This document shows positions 32,453-40,801 of a stretch of 64,000 nucleotides of DNA, one piece after another. Position 1 is the first letter of the stretch. Each line of letters opens with the position of its first letter. The notes below the pieces were generated by a model. It saw nothing but the letters and a program-made list of their open reading frames with translations. It was not told where the DNA came from and did not search any database. The position numbers and the translations under genes are program-made. The DNA lies in assembly GCA_031553505.1 (NCBI GenBank), contig JAVBLP010000007.1, forward strand, positions 1 to 64,000, written 5' to 3'. Origin of the DNA: JAVBLP01 sp031553505 (GTDB lineage Bacteria; Elusimicrobiota; Endomicrobiia; Endomicrobiales; Endomicrobiaceae).

Positions 32453-33725
32453 AAACATAAGAATTGTTGACCCGTCGCAGAAAAAAGACACAAAAGGCGA
32501 CATTTTTATTGAAAACGGCAAGATAGTCGCAAAGCTTTCGGGAAGCGCCGATAAAATTATTGACGGCAGCGGAAAGATTGCAGTTCCGGGTTTGATTGAC
32601 GTTCATTCCCATTTAAGGGAACCGGGGCAGGAAGGAAAAGAGACAATATATACCGGTACGCGGTCGGCGGCAAAAGGCGGCATAACTACTGTATTCTGTA
32701 TGCCAAACACAAAACCGGTTATAGATAATGCGCCTACCGTAGAGTTTATACAGCTTAAAGCGCAGAAAGAAGGGCTTGTAAATGTTTTTCCCATAGGGTG
32801 CGCTACTAAAGGCTCATTAGGCACGGAGCTTTCTGAGATAGGCGTTTTAAAGAACGCGGGCATAGTCGCAGTTAGCGATGACGGCATGCCGGTTTCAAAT
32901 TCCCAGATAATGCGCCGCACACTGGAATACACAAAGATGTTTAAGCTTCCGGTGATATCGCACAGCGAAGATAAAGAACTAAGCAAAAACGGCGTTATGA
33001 ACGAAGGTAAAACCTCAATGATACTCGGTTTAAGAGGCATACCGCGCCAGGCGGAAGAGGTTATGGTTGCGCGCGATATCATGCTTGCGGAACTCACAGG
33101 CGGTTATCTCCACATTGCACACGTTTCTACGGCAGGTTCAGTAGAACTTGTAAGGCAGGCTAAAAAGAAGGGCATAAATGTTACCGCGGAAACATGCCCT
33201 CATTATTTTGCGCTGACTGATGATATCGTCAAAGTTTATGACGCGAATACAAAAATGAACCCTCCTTTAAGAAGCGCTGAAGACGTTGAAGCGATAAAAA
33301 AAGGCCTGGCTGACGGTACTATAGACTGCATCGCCACTGACCACGCGCCGCATACGCAGGAAGAAAAAAACAGGGAGTTTGATTTAGCTCCTTTCGGAAT
33401 AATAGGCTTTGAAACGATGCTCAGCCTTGTGTTAAATGAACTTGTGGATAAAAAAATTATCTCTTTATCGGAAGCGGTTGAAAAAATGAGTACTAATCCC
33501 GCGAAGATATTTAACCTTAAAAACAGAGGTTCTTTAAAAGAAGGAAGTGTCGCTGATATAACTATAATTGACACTGATTATTCGTACGAATTTAAAAAAG
33601 AAAATATTCTTTCAAAAAGCAAAAATTCGCCTTTTATCGGGAGAAAGTTTAAAGGCGGGACAGTTATGACAATAGTAGGGGGAAACATAGTTTGGGCAGA
33701 CGATATGACAAAAGCTGCAAAGTAA
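32436..33725 (+). CDS. pyrC: Dihydroorotase, class I
   Basis: Cyclises carbamoyl aspartate. Zinc site DVHSHLREPGQEGKE, then SHSEDKEL, IAHVSTAGSVELV, TCPHYFAL and the catalytic Asp in IATDHAPHT. This is the amidohydrolase type of Gram-positive and many anaerobic bacteria. 429 residues. It overlaps pyrB by 17 bases and pyrK by 34. Confidence 0.97.
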   Translation: MRLQIKNIRIVDPSQKKDTKGDIFIENGKIVAKLSGSADKIIDGSGKIAVPGLIDVHSHLREPGQEGKETIYTGTRSAAKGGITTVFCMPNTKPVIDNAPTVEFIQLKAQKEGLVNVFPIGCATKGSLGTELSEIGVLKNAGIVAVSDDGMPVSNSQIMRRTLEYTKMFKLPVISHSEDKELSKNGVMNEGKTSMILGLRGIPRQAEEVMVARDIMLAELTGGYLHIAHVSTAGSVELVRQAKKKGINVTAETCPHYFALTDDIVKVYDANTKMNPPLRSAEDVEAIKKGLADGTIDCIATDHAPHTQEEKNREFDLAPFGIIGFETMLSLVLNELVDKKIISLSEAVEKMSTNPAKIFNLKNRGSLKEGSVADITIIDTDYSYEFKKENILSKSKNSPFIGRKFKGGTVMTIVGGNIVWADDMTKAAK

Positions 33726-34438
33726 TTTCCAATAAACGCGTTTGCAGCGATTATTTTGAACTTAAAATAAAGTCGGAATTGGCAAAACTGTGCCAGCCCG
33801 GGCAGTTTTTTATGCTGTCTGTGCCCGGTTTCTTTCTGCGCCGCCCCATAAGCGTCCATGATGCCAAAAACGGCATTATTTCATTTTTATATAAAATCGC
33901 TGGGCAGGGTACAAAAGTTCTTTCCGAAATTACGGAGAAGGAAATAAAAATTTTAGGGCCGCTCGGTAACGGCTATGACTTAAAAGCCGGAAATAAGGGC
34001 AAAAATATTATTGTCGCAGGCGGAACGGGCATTGCTTCTGTCCATTTTCTGGCGGCAAAGCTTAAAAATAAAGGCGTTGTGTACTACGGCGCGCGCTCTA
34101 AAAGCGATTTGCTTTGTTTAGATAAATTTAAAAAGCTCGGTTGGAAAGTTATCGTATCAACGGAAGACGGTTCTAAAGGCTATAAAGGGTACATAACTGA
34201 TTTGGTTGAAAAGGAGCTGCAAAACACCGATACGCTGTTTGCCTGCGGGCCTACGCCGATGCTCAAAAAGGTTTTGCATATAGCAAAAAGCAAAGATGTT
34301 TCCGGTTTTGCGTCTCTGGAAGAAAAAATGGCTTGCGGAATAGGTAACTGCCAGGGCTGCGCGGTAAAAATTAACGGTAAAAATAAGATGACATGCAAAG
34401 AAGGGCCTGTCTTTAAAATAAAGGAAGTGGAATTGTAA
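33692..34438 (+). CDS. pyrK: Dihydroorotate dehydrogenase electron-transfer subunit
   Basis: Passes electrons from PyrD through FAD and a [2Fe-2S] cluster to NAD+. The FAD-binding arch (RRPISVHD) and the cluster Cys in ACGIGNCQGCAVKI plus MTC near the C-terminus are seen. 248 residues. No ATG fits the frame near the start. A TTG at 33692 behind GGGGGA is the best start and places the first 34 bases inside pyrC, so translation is probably coupled. Confidence 0.92.
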   Translation: MGRRYDKSCKVISNKRVCSDYFELKIKSELAKLCQPGQFFMLSVPGFFLRRPISVHDAKNGIISFLYKIAGQGTKVLSEITEKEIKILGPLGNGYDLKAGNKGKNIIVAGGTGIASVHFLAAKLKNKGVVYYGARSKSDLLCLDKFKKLGWKVIVSTEDGSKGYKGYITDLVEKELQNTDTLFACGPTPMLKKVLHIAKSKDVSGFASLEEKMACGIGNCQGCAVKINGKNKMTCKEGPVFKIKEVEL

Positions 34439-35347
34439 ATGAAACCGGATTTGAGCATAAATTTTGCGGGAATCAAACTTAAAAACCCTGTCCTTACCGC
34501 GTCAGGCACTTTTGGTTACGGTTATGAGTCTGCCGATTTAATTCCATTAAAAAAGCTTGGCGGAATCGTTGCTAAAACCATAACTTTGGAGCCTAAAGAA
34601 GGGAATCCTCAGCCTAGAATTGCCGAAGTGGCGTCAGGCATGTTAAATACAATAGGTCTGCAAAATATAGGCGTTAAAGCTTTTGTTGAAGAGCCTTTGG
34701 AACAGTTGAAAAAGACAGGAGTTCCCGTTTTTGTAAGCGTTGCGGGCGCTACCGCCGAAGAGTATGCCGAAACTGTAAAGATACTCAGCAAACAAAACGG
34801 CATTGCGGGAATAGAGCTTAATCTTTCATGCCCCAATCTTAAAAAGAAGATAGTTTGTACTGATTTGCCTTTGATGGAAGACGTTATAAAAAAGGTAAAA
34901 AGGATAAGCAAGGTGCCGGTAATCGCTAAATTGTCTCCACTTGTTACCGATATCTCGGAACTTGCATATGCAACTCAAAAAGCCGGCGCGGACGGGGTAA
35001 CTCTTGCCAACACTTATCCTGCGATGGCAATAGACGTTAAAACGTTTAAGCCCAAGCTTTCTACTATAAAAGGCGGCATGTCCGGCCCGTGCATAAAACC
35101 TATGGCTGTAAGATGTGTTTATGACGCCTACCAAAATATTGATATTCCGATATTAGGCTGCGGCGGCATATCAAGCGCGGAAGACGCGGTTGAATTTATG
35201 CTTGCCGGCGCGACGTGCGTAAGCGTAGGCAGCGCGACGCTTGCAGAGCCGAATGTTCTTGTAAAAATAATTGGCGGAATAGAACAAATTATGAAGGAAA
35301 AAAAGATAAAATCATTGAAAAATATTATAGGGAACGTTCAAAAATGA
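34439..35347 (+). CDS. pyrD: Dihydroorotate dehydrogenase, class 1B catalytic subunit
   Basis: FMN enzyme that oxidises dihydroorotate to orotate. The catalytic base Cys lies in ELNLSCPNLKKK (about residues 122-133), the class 1B arrangement. VASGMLNTIGLQN and CGGISSAEDAVEFMLAGAT contribute to FMN binding. 302 residues. The ATG follows the pyrK stop with no gap, and the stop overlaps pyrF by four bases. Confidence 0.96.
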   Translation: MKPDLSINFAGIKLKNPVLTASGTFGYGYESADLIPLKKLGGIVAKTITLEPKEGNPQPRIAEVASGMLNTIGLQNIGVKAFVEEPLEQLKKTGVPVFVSVAGATAEEYAETVKILSKQNGIAGIELNLSCPNLKKKIVCTDLPLMEDVIKKVKRISKVPVIAKLSPLVTDISELAYATQKAGADGVTLANTYPAMAIDVKTFKPKLSTIKGGMSGPCIKPMAVRCVYDAYQNIDIPILGCGGISSAEDAVEFMLAGATCVSVGSATLAEPNVLVKIIGGIEQIMKEKKIKSLKNIIGNVQK

Positions 35348-35988
35348 AGAAAACAATTCTTGCTTTAGACGTTTACGATTTTAAAAAGGCCGAAAAGCTT
35401 GTTAAAGAGACCGGGGAGTATATAGACATTTTTAAAGTCGGCCCGATACTTTTTTTGCAATCCGGAAAAGATATAATCAAGATGATAAAGGATAACGGCA
35501 AAGAAGTGTTTCTTGATTTAAAGTTTCACGATATACCGGCTACGGTACAGCGTTCTGTTGAATCAGCGAAAGAACTGGGGGTTTACAGCTTGACCGTTCA
35601 TTCTGTCGGCGGAGAAGAGATGCTTAAAGCTGCCGCTTCTGTTGCTTACAGACCCAAAATATGGGCTGTTACGGTTTTAACAAGCCAGATTACAACTCCG
35701 GACGAAGTGCTAAAACGGGCAAAGCTCGCAAAAAACTGCGGAATAGACGGCGTTATATCATCTCCACTTGAAATAGCTCTTATAAAAAAAGAATGCGGCA
35801 AAGGGTTTAATGTTGTAACTCCGGGAATAAGGCCGGCAAAAGCCGACGATGACCAGAAAAGGGTTGCCACTCCCGAAATAGCTGTTAAAGAAGGCGCGGA
35901 TTTTATAGTAATAGGCAGGCCGATTTTGGAAGCGCCAAACCCCGCTGAAGCCGCAAAAAATATTTATGAAAGCATAAAAGGAATATAA
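35344..35988 (+). CDS. pyrF: Orotidine 5'-phosphate decarboxylase
   Basis: Final step to UMP. The catalytic D-x-K-x-x-D appears as DLKFHDIPATV, with the opening LALDVYDFKKAEKL and the phosphate-binding VTPGIRP near residue 160. 214 residues. The frame is open far upstream inside pyrD, but the ATG overlapping the pyrD stop (35344) fits the family length. Confidence 0.96.
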   Translation: MKKTILALDVYDFKKAEKLVKETGEYIDIFKVGPILFLQSGKDIIKMIKDNGKEVFLDLKFHDIPATVQRSVESAKELGVYSLTVHSVGGEEMLKAAASVAYRPKIWAVTVLTSQITTPDEVLKRAKLAKNCGIDGVISSPLEIALIKKECGKGFNVVTPGIRPAKADDDQKRVATPEIAVKEGADFIVIGRPILEAPNPAEAAKNIYESIKGI

Positions 35989-35989
35989 A

Positions 35990-36565
35990 ATGAACCAAAA
36001 TGAAGTCAGGGAATTATTTGAAAAAAATCAAGCGCTTTTAAACGGACACTTTCTTCTTTCAAGCGGGCTTCATTCCGACACTTATTTTCAGTCCGCTTTG
36101 ATTTTGCAGTATCCTGATGAAGCTGAAAAACTTGCAAAAGCCCTTGCAGAGCAAGTTAAAACTAAAGGTATTAAAATTGACGCGGTTGTTTCTCCGGCTA
36201 TGGGTGGAGTAATTATTGGCCACGAGATGGGAAGAGCTCTTGGAGTTAAAGCCGTTTTTACTGAAAGAGTTGACGGCGCTGTCGCGTTGAGAAGAGGTTT
36301 TTCAGTTAAAGAAGGCGATAAAGTACTTGTTGCAGAAGATGTGGTTACAACAGGTCTTTCCACAAAGGAAGTTATTGACGCGCTTGCAAAGTACGGAGTT
36401 AAAGTAGCGGCTGTGGTTTCTTTGGTGGACAGAAGCGGAGGAAAAGTTGATTTTGGAATTCCGAGGTTTTCTTTATTAAGCTTGGATATTAAAAGCTATG
36501 GGTCTGAAGAATGCCCTATGTGCAAAGACGGCTCAAAAGCGATGAAACCGGGAAGCAGGAAATAA
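35990..36565 (+). CDS. pyrE: Orotate phosphoribosyltransferase
   Basis: Adds PRPP to orotate. PRPP motif VLVAEDVVTTGLSTKEV, opening FEKNQALLNGHFLLSSGLHSD, and a C-terminal CPMCKDG that is common in the Thermus/Clostridium type. 191 residues. Completes UMP synthesis in this cluster and follows pyrF by one base. Confidence 0.96.
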   Translation: MNQNEVRELFEKNQALLNGHFLLSSGLHSDTYFQSALILQYPDEAEKLAKALAEQVKTKGIKIDAVVSPAMGGVIIGHEMGRALGVKAVFTERVDGAVALRRGFSVKEGDKVLVAEDVVTTGLSTKEVIDALAKYGVKVAAVVSLVDRSGGKVDFGIPRFSLLSLDIKSYGSEECPMCKDGSKAMKPGSRK

Positions 36566-36597
36566 TTAAAGTATTTAATAAATAAATGGAGATAAAA

Positions 36598-37560
36598 ATG
36601 GCTATTACGTACAAAAAATCCGGCGTTAATATTGAGGCCGGCAACGAGCTTGTAAAAAGAATAAAGAAAAAACTCCCCAAAATCGGCGGTTTCGGAGGAC
36701 TATTTCCGGTTGCCGGCACAAAATATAACCTGGTCAGTTCCACCGATGGAGTAGGCACAAAATTAAAGCTTGCATTTTTATTGAATAAGCACGATACTGT
36801 AGGTGTGGATTTGGTCGCAATGAATGTTAACGATATCATTTGTTGCGGAGCGAGACCTTTGTTCTTTTTAGATTACTTTGCGTGCGGCAAACTCAATGTC
36901 GGACAGGCAGAGCAGGTGATAAAAGGCATTTCTAAAGGATGCGATCAGGCAGGCGCGCAGCTTATTGGCGGTGAAACAGCCGAAATGCCGGGTTTTTACA
37001 AAGACGGCGAGTACGACCTTGCGGGTTTTGCGGTTGGCATAGTTGAAAAGGGTAAAGAGATATCGGGCAATAAAATTAAGCCGGGCGATGTGCTCATTGG
37101 CATTCCTTCAAGCGGGCCGCATTCAAACGGATACTCACTTATAAGGAAAATTTTTTCCAATGCGGAGCTTAAAAAATACTCCAGGCAGCTTTTGGCACCT
37201 ACAAGAATATACGTAAAAGAAATTTTGGCTGCTATTTCGAAATTTAATTCTAAAAAACAGAATATTTCGGGCATAGCTCATATAACCGGCGGCAGCTTCA
37301 ATGATAAGATCGGAAGAATATTGCCGAATAATTGCAGGGTCGTCATTGAAAAGAATAGTTGGAAAGTTCCGGAAATTTTTAAACTGGTGCAGGAAAAAGG
37401 CAAAGTTCCGGAAAAAGATATTTACAGAACGCTTAATATGGGAATCGGAATGGTTGTTATAGTAAGGCCGGAAAGCGCTCTGGCGGTTAAAAAGTTTTTT
37501 AAAGGTTCAAAAGCCATCGGCTATGTAAAAAAAGGCGAATGCGGCGTTGAACTTATCTGA
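36598..37560 (+). CDS. purM: AIR synthetase
   Basis: Closes FGAM to AIR with ATP. KSGVNIEAGNELVKRIK, STDGVGTKLKLAF, GGETAEMPGFY and SGPHSNGYSLIRK are hallmark segments. 320 residues. The ATG at 36598 has TGGAGA upstream; an in-frame ATG at 36586 overlaps that site. Purine genes resume here after the pyr block. Confidence 0.96.
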   Translation: MAITYKKSGVNIEAGNELVKRIKKKLPKIGGFGGLFPVAGTKYNLVSSTDGVGTKLKLAFLLNKHDTVGVDLVAMNVNDIICCGARPLFFLDYFACGKLNVGQAEQVIKGISKGCDQAGAQLIGGETAEMPGFYKDGEYDLAGFAVGIVEKGKEISGNKIKPGDVLIGIPSSGPHSNGYSLIRKIFSNAELKKYSRQLLAPTRIYVKEILAAISKFNSKKQNISGIAHITGGSFNDKIGRILPNNCRVVIEKNSWKVPEIFKLVQEKGKVPEKDIYRTLNMGIGMVVIVRPESALAVKKFFKGSKAIGYVKKGECGVELI

Positions 37561-37564
37561 TATC

Positions 37565-37580
37565 AACCGTACAAACGGTT
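37565..37580 (+). other. Small intercistronic hairpin
   Basis: AACCGT (37565-37570) and ACGGTT (37575-37580) around ACAA, between purM and the TIR-like gene. No U-run, so probably not a terminator. Confidence 0.4.
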
Positions 37581-37595
37581 GGAAGCGAGGTGTCC

Positions 37596-38702
37596 ATGAA
37601 AAAAGAAAAAATTGTTGAATCGCTAAACGTATTTATTGACAAAATCGATCATTTAAAAAATGAGCACGGTACGAAATCTACCGAATTTTTACAGTGGATT
37701 AAAGAGGTTAAACGTTTTATCGAACAAGAATACGGCGCGGATTGCAAACATCTTCGCGAATTTAAGAAGATAGACTACTACCCCAAAAATTTTGACGTAT
37801 TTTCTTCGGAATCATCTTTTAAACTTGCGTATGAAGAAGGATTGGATAAAGCAAAAGAAGTTCTTGTATCATTGGCTAACCAGGAAAAAGGCATTTCTGA
37901 TGCCGTGGAAGATAAATCGGAAAAAACAAAAGGTAAAAACACAGAAATGAAAATTGAAAAATCTGAACCTGAAGAGGAAATTAAAGAAGAAAATGAAGGC
38001 TTTCTTGGAGGAGATTCACTTGACTTGGAAGCAAACATAAGCAATAAATCCATTGAAGTAGAAGAAACCGATGAAGCGAACGAAGAAATTGAGATAGAAA
38101 TAGAACCAGGCGACCCCCTTGAAGAAATTCAGCATGAGGAAATTTCTTTTAAGGAAGAAGAAGTTCAGGAAGAATCCGCACCTGTCAGCGAAGCAATACC
38201 ATTAAAAAATACAAAAGGAAAAGACATGTCAAAGAACATTTTGCTTGTAAACATAAGAGACAAAGCTTTGAACGAAAACTTGTTTAACCTTATTAAAAAG
38301 ATGAAGTTTGAGCCCGTTGTTGTTGCTCCTGAGGCTGACGGCAATACTTTTTTAACTGATGATATTGAAAAAGCACTTAATAAAGATACGGCGTATGCGA
38401 TTGCTTATTGGACCGGCGATCATGAATGCGACGGCAAATGCATCCCAAAACCGCCTGTTTTCTTTAATACAGGTTATCTCACTTCCAAACTGTCCTGCAA
38501 TAACGTGCTGATACTTCATTCAAGCGACGTAGATGTTAACGCGAAAGCCTACAAATCATTGCATTTTCTTGAAATAGACAAAATTTTGGAACTCATGGAA
38601 CTTAAAATTGTGCAGGAAATGGATGATGCCGGACTTGATATAGACTTTAACTTTTTAAAAAAGAAAAACCATGAAGCCGCAAATTCCGTTCAAAATGCTT
38701 AA
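37596..38702 (+). CDS. Putative TIR-like nucleotide-binding protein, degenerate catalytic site
   Basis: Three parts in 368 residues. Residues 1-95 are helical (LQWIKEVKRFIEQEYG ... LREFKKIDYYP ... YEEGLDKAKEVLVSLA), resembling the N-terminal helical domain that accompanies TIR-like effectors. Residues about 100-205 are an acidic Glu-rich linker. Residues 213-350 follow the TIR-like layout: NILLVNIRDKALNENLFNLI, FEPVVVAPEADGNTF, then PPVFFNTGYLTSKLSCNNVLIL and a final MDDAGLDIDFN. Active relatives carry VIFELGYFIGKL at the third segment; here Glu becomes Asn291 and the usual HGHD-type start is missing, so NADase activity is unlikely. ATG 37596 follows GAGG. It sits between purM and purN. The match is from memory of the pattern, not a search. 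Confidence 0.5.
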   Translation: MKKEKIVESLNVFIDKIDHLKNEHGTKSTEFLQWIKEVKRFIEQEYGADCKHLREFKKIDYYPKNFDVFSSESSFKLAYEEGLDKAKEVLVSLANQEKGISDAVEDKSEKTKGKNTEMKIEKSEPEEEIKEENEGFLGGDSLDLEANISNKSIEVEETDEANEEIEIEIEPGDPLEEIQHEEISFKEEEVQEESAPVSEAIPLKNTKGKDMSKNILLVNIRDKALNENLFNLIKKMKFEPVVVAPEADGNTFLTDDIEKALNKDTAYAIAYWTGDHECDGKCIPKPPVFFNTGYLTSKLSCNNVLILHSSDVDVNAKAYKSLHFLEIDKILELMELKIVQEMDDAGLDIDFNFLKKKNHEAANSVQNA

Positions 38703-38738
38703 TTTTTTAAAAAATAGCCATGATGGCGGGCTGGCTGC

Positions 38739-39332
38739 ATGAAAAAAATTGCGGTTTTAGTTTCGGGCGGCGGCTCAAATTTGCAAGCGATTATAGATTC
38801 TTCAAAAGACGGGATTTTGAAAAATTTGGCGGAAGTAGTTTTAACAGTTTCTAATAATTCCGGCGCGTTTGCGCTGGAAAGGGCTGAAAAAGAAAACATT
38901 AAAACCGTCTGCATAGAAAGAAAAAACTATGCCGACGAGTTTTCTTTTAATGTCGAAATTTTAAAGCATTTAAAAGAAAGCGGCGCCGATATTGTGTGCC
39001 TTGCCGGATATATGCGCATAGTGGGCGAAAATATACTGGATACTTTTAAAAACAGGGTTTTAAATATACATCCTGCGCTTTTGCCGAAATACGGAGGCAA
39101 AGGCATGTACGGACACCATGTGCATGAGGCGGTAATTGCCGCAAAAGAGAAAAAATCCGGCGCTACCGTGCATTTTGCAGATGAAACTTATGATACAGGC
39201 AATATAATTTTGCAGCGTGAAGTTTTAATTTCAGAAAATGACACTCCGCAGGATGTCGCAAAGAAAGTTTTGGCGGTTGAACATGAAATATATCCCTTGG
39301 CAATTAAGAAAGTTATTGAAAATATAAAGTAA
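38739..39332 (+). CDS. purN: GAR transformylase (formyl-tetrahydrofolate dependent)
   Basis: Formylates GAR. VSGGGSNLQAIID phosphate loop, catalytic Asn and His in NIHPALLPKYGGKGMYG, and Asp in ADETYDTGN. 197 residues. It needs formyl-THF, so no purT-type enzyme is implied. A weak ribosome site (GGCGGGCTGG) precedes the ATG. Confidence 0.96.
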   Translation: MKKIAVLVSGGGSNLQAIIDSSKDGILKNLAEVVLTVSNNSGAFALERAEKENIKTVCIERKNYADEFSFNVEILKHLKESGADIVCLAGYMRIVGENILDTFKNRVLNIHPALLPKYGGKGMYGHHVHEAVIAAKEKKSGATVHFADETYDTGNIILQREVLISENDTPQDVAKKVLAVEHEIYPLAIKKVIENIK

Positions 39333-39346
39333 AGAGGTTTGAAAAG

Positions 39347-40648
39347 ATGATACCGCGTTACACAAAGCCGGAAATGGAAGCAATATGGTCTGATGAAAAC
39401 AGATTCCAGAAAATGCTTGAAGTGGAAATCTATGCCGCGGAAGCTATGGTGCCGCTTAAAATAGTTCCTAAAAAAGCTGTGGAAAGCATTAAAAAGAAAG
39501 CAAAGATTAACGTGAAAAGAATCAATGAGATTGAGCTCACCGTGAAACACGACGTTATATCCTTTTTAACCGCGGTTGTTGAAACCACGGGGCCTGACGG
39601 AAGATTCTTGCATTTAGGCATGACTTCCTCCGACGTTTTAGATACAGCTACAGGCGCGCAGATGCGCCAGGCAACGCTTCTCCTTATTTCTGAAACAAAA
39701 AAGCTTACGGCAATTGCCGCAAAGCTTGCTAAAAAATATAAAATGACCCCGGTTATGGGCAGGACGCACGGCGTTCACGCAGAGCCTATGACATTCGGCT
39801 TAAAAGCCGCTTCGTGGTATTGTGAACTTATCCGCTCAATCGAAAGATTGGAATTTGCTTTGGAAACTGTCAGTTACGGTAAAATTTCCGGAGCAGTCGG
39901 TACGATGGCGCACCTAAGCCCTAAAGTAGAAGCTTATGTATGTAAAAAAATGGATTTGAAACCCGAACCTGTCTCAACGCAGATAGTTCCGCGCGACAGA
40001 CATTCAATATATATGTCGACGCTCGCGCATCTAGGCGCCGCGCTTGAAAGAATCGCAACGGAAATCAGGCATTTGCAGAGGACTGAAGTCGCGGAAGCGG
40101 AAGAACCGTTTACAAAAGGGCAGAAAGGCTCTTCTGCGATGCCGCACAAAAGAAATCCTATAATTTCAGAAAATGTCTGCGGACTCGCAAGGCTTCTAAG
40201 GGGCTATGCGATGACTGCGATGGAAAATATAGCTTTATGGCATGAAAGGGACATAAGCCATTCTTCCACTGAAAGGATTATGCTTCCGGACGCTTCAATA
40301 GTAATGCATTATATGCTTGTCAGAATGCAGACTCTTCTTTCGGGCTTAAATGTTTATTCGAAAAATATGCAGGCAAACCTGGATAAAACAAAAGACGTTA
40401 TTTTTTCAGGCACATTACTGCTTTCACTTGTAGATAAAGGGCTTTCAAGGGAAACTTCATACGCGATGGTGCAGGCTGCCGCTTTTGACGCGAGAGATAA
40501 TAAAATTTCGCTTGAAGAAGCGTGTTTAAAAAGCACGGATATAAAGAAGTATTTGTCTGCCGCGGAGATAAGAAGGGACTGCGATGTCAAATCACAGTTT
40601 AAAAATATTGATTTCATATTCAAGCATGCCTTCGGGAAAAATAAATAA
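39347..40648 (+). CDS. purB: Adenylosuccinate lyase
   Basis: Works twice: SAICAR to AICAR, and adenylosuccinate to AMP. The fumarase-superfamily signature GSSAMPHKRNPI is near residue 262, with TSSDVLDTAT and GRTHGVHAEP upstream. 433 residues. Last gene of the pur-pyr train; I see no clear terminator in the 150-base gap after it. Confidence 0.97.
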   Translation: MIPRYTKPEMEAIWSDENRFQKMLEVEIYAAEAMVPLKIVPKKAVESIKKKAKINVKRINEIELTVKHDVISFLTAVVETTGPDGRFLHLGMTSSDVLDTATGAQMRQATLLLISETKKLTAIAAKLAKKYKMTPVMGRTHGVHAEPMTFGLKAASWYCELIRSIERLEFALETVSYGKISGAVGTMAHLSPKVEAYVCKKMDLKPEPVSTQIVPRDRHSIYMSTLAHLGAALERIATEIRHLQRTEVAEAEEPFTKGQKGSSAMPHKRNPIISENVCGLARLLRGYAMTAMENIALWHERDISHSSTERIMLPDASIVMHYMLVRMQTLLSGLNVYSKNMQANLDKTKDVIFSGTLLLSLVDKGLSRETSYAMVQAAAFDARDNKISLEEACLKSTDIKKYLSAAEIRRDCDVKSQFKNIDFIFKHAFGKNK

Positions 40649-40801
40649 ATTTAAAAAAGTTTATCATTTCTAAAATTTGTAATCGGGAATCTGTTTTTTA
40701 GAGAGTTTTGAGTTAACGCCATATTTCAGGCAGGGAGATTCTTGCAGGACGCAAACAAAAGAAAAAAGTTTAAAGATCATAACATATTCAGAGGTTTAAA
40801 A

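Noticed and set aside
35215..35343. N-terminal extension of PyrF
   Set aside because: It translates pyrD in another frame and exceeds the family length; the ATGA overlap at 35344 fits better.
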